A stretch of 7,404 bases of DNA from Propionibacterium sp. (lineage in GTDB: Bacteria > Actinomycetota > Actinomycetes > Actinomycetales > Actinomycetaceae). Of this stretch, positions 1 to 4,309 are shown in pieces (within the stretch, counting starts at the first letter, position 1; each line of letters begins with the position of its first letter). Both the position numbers and the translations under genes were made by a program. The notes beneath the pieces are model-generated. The model had not been told where the DNA came from. It worked only from the letters and a program-made list of their open reading frames with translations, and did no database searches. The DNA lies in assembly GCA_030460725.1 (NCBI GenBank), contig JAKECL010000080.1, positions 1 to 7,404 on the forward strand. Reading direction: 5' to 3'.

Positions 1-1230
1 GGCCCGCGCGGCCTCGGAGGCGGGGAAGAGGTCCACGACAGGGGCGGCTCGCAGGAGAGCAGCAGGTACGGAGTCATCCCTGGGGAGCAGGTGGACACGT
101 CTACCCGGCAGCGTCGTGGCCACTGCATGGGAGACCGCGGTGGCCGGTCTGTGCCCGGAGACCTGGGGGGACACGCCGTTGACGACGACTGCGGGTTCGG
201 CGGAGGCATCCAGTTCCTCCCACCAGTCGTGTGCGAGGGCGAGCCGGTTGATCCCCACCGGATCCCCCCGGCACACCAGCAGGGCGGTGTCCGCAGCCCG
301 CAACAGGGCGGGGACCACCTCATCGCGGCCCGCGCGGTGTCGCAACCTCTCGGGGGGCGGGTCCAGGGATCCGGAGGCCGTGTCGACCACCACCAGCGCG
401 CCCCGGTCCGCGAGCACCCGGAGCGTGGCCACCAACGCCTCCGGGGAGATCTCGTTCCATCGCTGGGGGACGGGAAGACCGGTGAGGACATGGAGGCTCT
501 CGCTCACGGGGACCAGGGCCCGGTCCACCTCGACCGATCCGAGTGTGCCGCGTGCGGCAAGGCGGGACAGTGCCGCGACACCCGGCGCGTCCACCGGCAG
601 TCCCAGCATGTGGGCAATGGAAGGAGCGGCGAGATCCCCGTCGACCAGGACCACAGGGCGCTGCCGGGACAGTGCGGCGGCGACATTGAGTGCCACGGTC
701 GATCGACCGGGCGCCCCGGAGGTCCCCCACACCACGAGCAGCCTCCCGTCCACATGCTGCCCGCCCGCGTGGGCAGAACCCCCGTGGTGGGGCAGGGACT
801 GGACGAGGTCTTCGCGGCTCGCTCCTCCCTGCTGCGGTGCGGTGCTGTCCTGACCGGTGTCCCACGGGTCCCTCTGTGCCCTGTCGGCGAGATCCAGCAG
901 TGCTCGGACCACGGCCTCACGGTCGCCCGGGTCCGCCAGTGCGTCCACCCCGATGGCGCGCAGCGCCTCGGTGCCCACCTCCCCGGTGAGGGCCACCACT
1001 GTCATGTCGGCCCGATGGAGGTCCTCCACCGCGATGGCGTCGAGGTCAGGATCGTCCCCGTCGATGACGCCCAGGCGCGCCAGACCCGCCCCGGCGGCAG
1101 CACGGACCTCCGCGAGGTCGGCGCACCGACGCACGACCACCAGGGCACTCGTCTGGGCGTCGATGGCCTGGACCAGAGCCCCTTCCACGCCTCCCGGGGC
1201 CAGGATTGCGACACCGAGGCGCGCGTTCAT
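1..1230 (-). CDS. CpaE/TadZ-like MinD-family ATPase, partial (C-terminal end beyond window)
   Basis: An open frame without stops runs from the ATG at 1230 to the window edge (410 codons), so the C-terminus is missing. Residues about 7-105 look like the degenerate receiver-type domain at the front of CpaE proteins. A MinD/ParA-type P-loop domain follows. Its Walker A region is at residues 169-178 (GTSGAPGRST), the A' aspartate is D197 in VVLVDGD, and the Walker B aspartate is D283 in ALVVVDTASGS. Family members act at the cytoplasmic membrane and localise tad/Flp pilus or related secretion machinery; mycobacterial Ssd (septum-site determining) proteins are close relatives and an alternative label. 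The start overlaps the stop of the SAF gene (ATGA, 1227-1230), which implies translational coupling. Oddity: both lysines expected in a deviant Walker A are replaced (S171, R176). I recall GAPGR-type P-loops in other actinobacterial members, so this is probably family-typical rather than a defect. The family call is fairly sure; the tad role is inferred from the SAF neighbour. Confidence 0.85.
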   Translation of the reverse strand, partial: MNARLGVAILAPGGVEGALVQAIDAQTSALVVVRRCADLAEVRAAAGAGLARLGVIDGDDPDLDAIAVEDLHRADMTVVALTGEVGTEALRAIGVDALADPGDREAVVRALLDLADRAQRDPWDTGQDSTAPQQGGASREDLVQSLPHHGGSAHAGGQHVDGRLLVVWGTSGAPGRSTVALNVAAALSRQRPVVLVDGDLAAPSIAHMLGLPVDAPGVAALSRLAARGTLGSVEVDRALVPVSESLHVLTGLPVPQRWNEISPEALVATLRVLADRGALVVVDTASGSLDPPPERLRHRAGRDEVVPALLRAADTALLVCRGDPVGINRLALAHDWWEELDASAEPAVVVNGVSPQVSGHRPATAVSHAVATTLPGRRVHLLPRDDSVPAALLRAAPVVDLFPASEAARA

Positions 1231-1844
1231 CCGCCCACCGGAACGGCGGTGAGGACCCCGTCCCCGCCCGTGGCCTCCAGGACCTCGGCGAGGTCCGACA
1301 CCGGAAGTCTCACCTCGATGCGCGTGGCGCCTTGCGAGACCAGTCCGCCCGTCGCCTCCGAGATGCGGACCAGAACCACCTCGGGTGCGACCAGACGGGC
1401 GGGCATGCGTTCCCCGCCTGCGTGCGCACCGGGGACGAACCACAGTTCCATGGCAGTGCCCGGCTGCGCCGAGTCGGGCAGACCCGAGGAGACGGTCACC
1501 ATGAGCCTGCGGTAGCCCGCATCCGACCGGTCCGCCACGGCTCCTCGGGCCAGCAACTCCCCGGTGGCCATCGACCGGGTCGCCACGGCTCCCTCCACCA
1601 GGTCACCCCACGGCAGGTAGGCGTCGGAGGCAGTGCGCACCTCGGCGGCGCGCGTGTTCGTCCCGTCCAGGATTTCTCCCACGGCCACCTCACGCGTGAC
1701 CTGGTAGTGCCGTGTTCCCCCGCGCGCCTGTGCCACCAGCAATGTGCAGGCGAGGACCGATGCGACGATGAGCAGGACACCGACGATGAACCTGGGATCC
1801 CTCCACACCCTGGGTCGCTTCTGCGCGACCACGCTCCTCTTCAC
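1227..1844 (-). CDS. SAF-domain (CpaB/RcpC-like) membrane-anchored protein
   Basis: A 205-residue protein if translation starts at the GTG at 1844. A basic N-terminus (KR, QKR, RVWRDPR) precedes one transmembrane helix at residues 19-39. The rest would lie outside the cytoplasm. Residues about 47-104 have the SAF pattern: a strand (HYQVTREVAVGEILDG), a segment with AAEVR and YLPWGDLVEG, then ATRSMATGELLARGAV. A further beta-rich part ends near VPVGG. SAF domains are found in CpaB/RcpC pilus-assembly proteins. The 4-bp overlap with the CpaE-like gene supports a common tad-type operon. The start is uncertain. The frame is open up to an ATG at 1943, and in-frame GTGs exist at 1868, 1859, 1853, 1844 and 1832. 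None has a well-spaced Shine-Dalgarno sequence, although an AGGAG lies one base before the GTG at 1832. I chose 1844 because it leaves a short basic tail before the helix. A leaderless mRNA is possible. Confidence 0.78.
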   Translation of the reverse strand: MKRSVVAQKRPRVWRDPRFIVGVLLIVASVLACTLLVAQARGGTRHYQVTREVAVGEILDGTNTRAAEVRTASDAYLPWGDLVEGAVATRSMATGELLARGAVADRSDAGYRRLMVTVSSGLPDSAQPGTAMELWFVPGAHAGGERMPARLVAPEVVLVRISEATGGLVSQGATRIEVRLPVSDLAEVLEATGGDGVLTAVPVGG

Positions 1845-1855
1845 TGTGACCACAG
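1844..1855. promoter_or_regulatory. Dyad CTGTG-AC-CACAG at the SAF gene start
   Basis: Five-base arms (1844-1848 and 1851-1855) flank a 2-bp centre, overlapping the proposed GTG start of the SAF gene. A nearby segment at 1859-1867 (CATCATGCA) resembles one side of the longer palindrome at 1984-1997. This could be an operator for the SAF-cpaE operon, but short dyads arise easily by chance. Confidence 0.25.
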
Positions 1856-1904
1856 ACACATCATGCACAAAGAGAGCCCGGATGTGAACCCTCTCCCTCG
1901 GGTG

Positions 1905-1941
1905 GTGGATGCGACGACCCGCCCCCATCTGTTGCATCCAC
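1905..1941. promoter_or_regulatory. 8-bp inverted repeat in the divergent control region
   Basis: GTGGATGC at 1905-1912 is repeated in perfect inverted form as GCATCCAC at 1934-1941, with a 21-bp gap. The half-sites are 29 bp apart centre to centre, close to three helical turns, so they face the same side of the DNA. The location, between the SAF-cpaE operon and the helix-turn-helix gene, is where a shared operator would be expected. No protein is known to bind it. Confidence 0.35.
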
Positions 1942-1983
1942 ACAGAAGACCCATCCCACGACAGGGACCGGCAACAAGTGGCA

Positions 1984-1997
1984 TCATGTGCACATGA
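1984..1997. promoter_or_regulatory. Perfect 14-bp palindrome over the HTH gene start codon
   Basis: TCATGTGCACATGA is fully self-complementary and contains the ATG at 1994. There is no usable Shine-Dalgarno sequence ahead of this ATG (AAGTGG at 1976-1981 is weak and too far), which fits a leaderless transcript. A bound repressor here would block the transcription start, so autoregulation by the encoded helix-turn-helix protein is an attractive guess. Confidence 0.45.
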
Positions 1998-2212
1998 CGC
2001 AGCGCTTCCTCACCCTCGCGGACGTCGCGAAGACCCTGAACCTGACGATGTCGGCCACACGCGCCCTGGTGACCTCCGGCGAGCTGCCCGCGATCCAGCT
2101 CGGGGGGAAGAAGGTGTGGCGCGTGGAGGCCACTGCCCTTGAGACCTACATCGAGGAGCAGTACGCGCTGGCCCGCAGCCGCACACACGCCTCCGCCCAC
2201 CCGCAGGGCTGA
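1994..2212 (+). CDS. Small excisionase/MerR-type helix-turn-helix DNA-binding protein
   Basis: A 72-residue protein from the ATG at 1994; a GTG two codons upstream (1988) is an alternative start. Residues about 5-54 form a winged-helix domain of the excisionase/BldC-like group. FLTLADVAKTLNLTMSATRALV gives the helix-turn-helix. GELPAIQLGGKKVWRV is the typical wing of the 'ExLPAxxxGxxxxWRV' pattern, and ALETYIEEQY is the closing helix. The short tail is polar and His/Ala-rich. Such proteins bind DNA, often as cooperative dimers or arrays, and lack a sensor domain. It is divergent from the SAF-cpaE operon across a region rich in dyads, so it may control that operon and itself. Its stop lies 16 bp from the stop of the convergent gene at 2229. 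The family call is sure; the target genes are inferred. Confidence 0.88.
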   Translation: MTQRFLTLADVAKTLNLTMSATRALVTSGELPAIQLGGKKVWRVEATALETYIEEQYALARSRTHASAHPQG

Positions 2213-2228
2213 GCAGCACGTCCTGACC

Positions 2229-2792
2229 TCACCCGAGGGGACCCAGCAGACGGACGCGCCGGATCCCCGACAGCGAGAGGACCAGCGGCGAGTCCATCGC
2301 AGCGGACCCCGCACCTCCACCTCCCCGAACTGACCGGTCCACGGGGTCCAGGTCGAAGTGGTCGGCGAGGACTGCGACCACGACACCCGTGTGCAGCCCT
2401 GCGTCATGGTCGATGACGACAGGCAACCCCAGCCCGGCCGCCTCGCGCAGGACATGGTCGATACCGACTCTGTCGCCCGGCCCGGGCCCCCCGGCGACCA
2501 CCCCTCCCATCGGCCAGGCCGCCACCACGGCCGACAGCGGCACCAGTGAGTCCCCACCCGCGGTCCGCACCAGAACCCACGACTCCGCGACGTCCACCAC
2601 CACCCCACCCAGCCGTTCACCGCCGCGCAGCAGCACATCGAGGTGCCGGCCCCGCATGGCGATCATTCGCGAGGACAGGGTCACGCCCACCCGTTCCGCA
2701 TCCGTGAGGTCCTCGACCAGACGGTCCATCTCGAGCCGGCGCCGGGTGTCGAAGCGACCGGACAGATCGGCGAGGAAGAGCTCAAGGTCCAT
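2229..2792 (-). CDS. Conserved actinobacterial protein of unknown function with two related beta-rich repeats
   Basis: A 187-residue soluble protein from the ATG at 2792 (MDLELFLADLSGRFD). The N-terminal 35 residues are highly charged and predicted helical (RRRLEMDRLVEDLTDAER). A segment at about 50-92 follows (DVLLRGGERLGGVVVDVAE, then SWVLVRTAGGDSLVPLSAV). The C-terminal part at about 123-186 repeats the same layout (PVVIDHDAGLHTGVVVAVL, ADHFDLDP, then VLSLSGIRRVRLL). I recall similar proteins without assigned function in other actinobacteria. The strand pattern is reminiscent of Sm-like or small beta-barrel folds, which is only an impression. There is no signal peptide or membrane helix. 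The frame extends up to an ATG at 2900 and another at 2810. I prefer 2792 because the extra upstream residues look like translated control region (Cys, Gly, His mix) and the family usually begins just before the helix. The gene is divergent from the LysM gene and convergent with the HTH gene. Confidence 0.75.
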   Translation of the reverse strand: MDLELFLADLSGRFDTRRRLEMDRLVEDLTDAERVGVTLSSRMIAMRGRHLDVLLRGGERLGGVVVDVAESWVLVRTAGGDSLVPLSAVVAAWPMGGVVAGGPGPGDRVGIDHVLREAAGLGLPVVIDHDAGLHTGVVVAVLADHFDLDPVDRSVRGGGGAGSAAMDSPLVLSLSGIRRVRLLGPLG

Positions 2793-2802
2793 CGTCGAAG
2801 TC

Positions 2803-2830
2803 TCACACATCCCACATCGTCGTACTCCTG
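2803..2830 (-). promoter_or_regulatory. Shine-Dalgarno and four-codon mini-ORF ahead of the repeat-protein gene
   Basis: On the minus strand AGGAG (2829-2825) lies seven bases before an ATG at 2817. That ATG is out of frame with the main gene and opens a four-codon frame (M-W-D-V) ending with TGA at 2805-2803. The preferred main start at 2792 follows 10 bases after this stop; an in-frame ATG at 2810 overlaps the mini-ORF but is 14 bases from the AGGAG. The mini-ORF may be chance, or may feed ribosomes into the main start. Confidence 0.25.
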
Positions 2831-2831
2831 G

Positions 2832-2860
2832 TTGACGCAATGACAATGATGGTCCATGCT
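2832..2860 (+). promoter_or_regulatory. Candidate promoter for the LysM/Rv3235-family operon
   Basis: TTGACG at 2832-2837 and CATGCT at 2855-2860 are separated by 17 bp. The -35 box matches the sigma-70 consensus at five of six positions; the -10 box is weaker but keeps A at position 2 and T at position 6. Transcription would start near 2867, about 48 bases before the gene. No competing -35/-10 pair stands out in this intergenic stretch. Confidence 0.4.
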
Positions 2861-2867
2861 CGTCCAC

Positions 2868-2891
2868 ATCGATTCGATACGAACTGATACG
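2868..2891. repeat. Palindrome plus 10-bp-spaced direct repeats in the LysM gene leader
   Basis: ATCGA-T-TCGAT (2868-2878) is an odd-centred perfect palindrome. It overlaps the first of two GATACG copies (2876-2881 and 2886-2891), which recur at exactly one helical turn. The block sits between the proposed transcription start and the ribosome binding site, so it could be a binding site that controls the operon. Confidence 0.3.
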
Positions 2892-2902
2892 TTCCGACAT
2901 TG

Positions 2903-2908
2903 AGGAGG
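2903..2908 (+). promoter_or_regulatory. Ribosome binding site deciding the LysM gene start
   Basis: AGGAGG, within GAGGAGGG, lies six bases before the ATG at 2915 and only three before the ATG at 2912. This favours 2915 over 2912, and excludes the upstream TTG at 2900, which lies before the site. Confidence 0.75.
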
Positions 2909-2914
2909 GTCATG

Positions 2915-3769
2915 ATGAGGACGCGACGGGGGCGACGTGATGACACACAGCCCATGCAACGGTGGACCCCCGCGGAGGGTGAGCTCCCCCCTGGCTCCCG
3001 CGAGGCAGCCCGGCTCCTCACCGTCCTCTCCCCGGCTGCCCTGGGCACCATCCCTCTGCTGGTCCACAGGGCCCGTGAGGGCTGGTCCGGGGGAGAACCT
3101 GTGTTGGTCGTGGTGACGCTGCTCGCCATCGGCACCACAGCTCTCCTGGTCTGGAACCTGCTCTGCCTGGTCGGGGCCTTCCTGGCGACGGGGCGCCTGC
3201 TGCCCCCGGGGGCCGCGCGAGCACTGGCCGGGGTCCTGACCCGGATCGGGACGGGGACGTCACGGGAGATCCTCGCCCGCCGAGGCACTGCAGCAGTCCT
3301 GGGTACCGGGCTCGTCCTGTGCCTGGCCCCGACCGCCATGGCCTCACCATCGGTGGACCTCACCGGCGCCCTCGTCGGTGCCACGTCGCCGACACCCGAT
3401 CCGGAACCCGCGCCGGCAGTCCCCGAGGACCTGTCCTGGGGCGCCCCGACTCTCCCGGCTGGTACGGGCGGCGAGCCACCGACCTCCCCGTCCTCACCCG
3501 GTGTGGACCCCTGTGACGCCTTCACCGGGGGCGCTCCAGGTTCGTGCGATCCACAGCTCGCGGACACGGGGGCACAGGTGGACCACACGGTTGCCCCCGG
3601 GGAGAGCCTGTGGTCGATCGCAGCCCTTCACCTGGGACCCGGGGCCGACGATGCAGCCATCGCGCACCTGTGGCCGCTGATCCACTCGGCAAACGCCGGT
3701 GTCATCGGTGAGGATCCCCACCTCATCAGACCGGGCATGGTCCTGGAGATCCCCGGAGGGCGGCCATGA
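2915..3769 (+). CDS. Membrane-anchored LysM-domain protein
   Basis: A 284-residue protein. An Arg-rich N-terminus (RTRRGRR) is followed by hydrophobic segments at about 34-52, 62-92 and 125-142. Basic residues at the N-terminus and between segments 2 and 3 (ARRG) predict N-inside and C-outside topology. Segment 3 ends in AMA (141-143), resembling a signal-peptidase site. A Pro/Gly/Ser-rich linker (144-221) holds two cysteines, C200 and C211, that could form a disulfide. The C-terminal LysM domain spans about 222-281: HTVAPGESLWSIAALHLG, a central helix with HLWPLIHSAN, and LIRPGMVLEIP. LysM domains bind N-acetylglucosamine-containing glycans, so it probably ties the membrane to peptidoglycan. 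Its stop overlaps the start of the Rv3235-family gene (ATGA, 3766-3769). LysM, Rv3235-family and secA genes adjoin in many actinobacteria as I recall. The exact function is unknown. Confidence 0.88.
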   Translation: MRTRRGRRDDTQPMQRWTPAEGELPPGSREAARLLTVLSPAALGTIPLLVHRAREGWSGGEPVLVVVTLLAIGTTALLVWNLLCLVGAFLATGRLLPPGAARALAGVLTRIGTGTSREILARRGTAAVLGTGLVLCLAPTAMASPSVDLTGALVGATSPTPDPEPAPAVPEDLSWGAPTLPAGTGGEPPTSPSSPGVDPCDAFTGGAPGSCDPQLADTGAQVDHTVAPGESLWSIAALHLGPGADDAAIAHLWPLIHSANAGVIGEDPHLIRPGMVLEIPGGRP

Positions 3770-4245
3770 GCATGCTCACCGGCGCCCGGCACACCTTCGA
3801 CCGTCCCCGCCGCGGGAATGCGCACCTGCGGTGGGACATGCGCCGCGACGTACCCCGAGCGGAGCTGCGTGACCTCGAGGACCGGATGCGACAGGACCCC
3901 GTGCGTCCACTGTCCACCTCGCCTCCCCCAGATCCCGAGGCGTGGGCCGGCGGCCTGGCGCGCGGGGTGGTGGAGATCCTCCACGGCCTGCGCCCGCTGG
4001 CACAGCTGCGCCGCTGGGTGGTCCCGGATCTCTACGACCTGCTGGCCTCCATGCTCCCCGGGGACCGAGGGCCCCAGGTGGTCGCCGGATCCTGCCACGT
4101 CCTGTCGACGCACGTGTGCCCCATCCGCGAAGGGGTCGTGGAGGTTGCGGTGGTCGTGCGGGCGGGCTCCCGGACGCGGGCAATTGCGCTGCGTCTGGAG
4201 GACTTCCGTGGACGGTGGCTCACCACTGCACTGGATGTGGCCTGA
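3766..4245 (+). CDS. Rv3235-family protein
   Basis: A 159-residue protein named after the M. tuberculosis member, whose function is unknown to me. The first 55 residues are polar, basic and probably flexible, ending in a PPP run. The conserved core is at about 60-159: WAGGLARGVVEILHGLRPL, AQLRRWVVPDLYDLL, then CPIREGVVEVAVVV, TRAIALRLEDFRGRWLTTAL. The Gly-Val-Val-Glu-Val and ALRLE...GRW parts are the features I recognise from the family. The core reads as helices followed by a beta-sheet, like small NTF2-type folds, but this is an impression. There is no membrane segment or signal peptide. GGAGGG at 3755-3760 is five bases before the ATG, and the start overlaps the LysM gene stop, so the two are almost certainly translated together. 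It converges on secA with a 64-bp gap. Confidence 0.85.
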   Translation: MSMLTGARHTFDRPRRGNAHLRWDMRRDVPRAELRDLEDRMRQDPVRPLSTSPPPDPEAWAGGLARGVVEILHGLRPLAQLRRWVVPDLYDLLASMLPGDRGPQVVAGSCHVLSTHVCPIREGVVEVAVVVRAGSRTRAIALRLEDFRGRWLTTALDVA

Positions 4246-4271
4246 GGGAGCCGACCACGTCGCCGCAGGCC
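4239..4271. terminator. Weak hairpin between the convergent Rv3235-family and secA genes
   Basis: GGCCTG (4239-4244, overlapping the Rv3235-family stop) pairs with CAGGCC (4266-4271). Nested inside is CGAC (4252-4255) with GTCG (4259-4262). There is no T-run on either side, so intrinsic termination is doubtful; a structured 3' end is as likely. This is the best candidate in the 64-bp gap for ending either transcript. Confidence 0.22.
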
Positions 4272-4283
4272 CTGTCCGACTCC

Positions 4284-4309
4284 TCGGCCCGCGGTCTCGG
4301 CCCGCGCTC
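4284..4309. repeat. Two tandem 13-bp repeats abutting the secA stop
   Basis: TCGGCCCGCGGTC (4284-4296) is followed directly by TCGGCCCGCGCTC (4297-4309), with 12 of 13 positions identical. A degraded third copy (TCAGCCGCGCTTC) continues into the end of secA from 4310. The same bases form a 5-bp stem (4290-4294 with 4302-4306). Replication slippage is the simplest origin. Confidence 0.5.

Noticed and set aside
91..1515. 474-codon open frame on the plus strand
   Set aside because: It lies antisense to the CpaE-like and SAF genes and crosses their boundary. Its Arg/His/Gly/Pro-rich translation has no domain pattern, whereas the minus-strand frames have P-loop and SAF features.
2213..2228. Terminator between the convergent HTH and repeat-protein genes
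   Set aside because: The 16-bp gap holds no inverted repeat or T-run.
1841..2638. 265-codon minus-strand frame crossing the HTH gene and the divergent control region
   Set aside because: It overlaps three better-supported genes or sites, has Trp/Cys/Arg-rich composition and no recognisable motif.
2803..3588. 261-codon minus-strand frame opposite the LysM gene
   Set aside because: It is the shadow of a gene with clear membrane helices, a LysM domain and a strong ribosome binding site.
4290..4306. 5-bp stem (CGCGG/CCGCG) as a secA terminator
   Set aside because: The stem is short, has no following T-run and is a by-product of the 13-bp tandem repeat.
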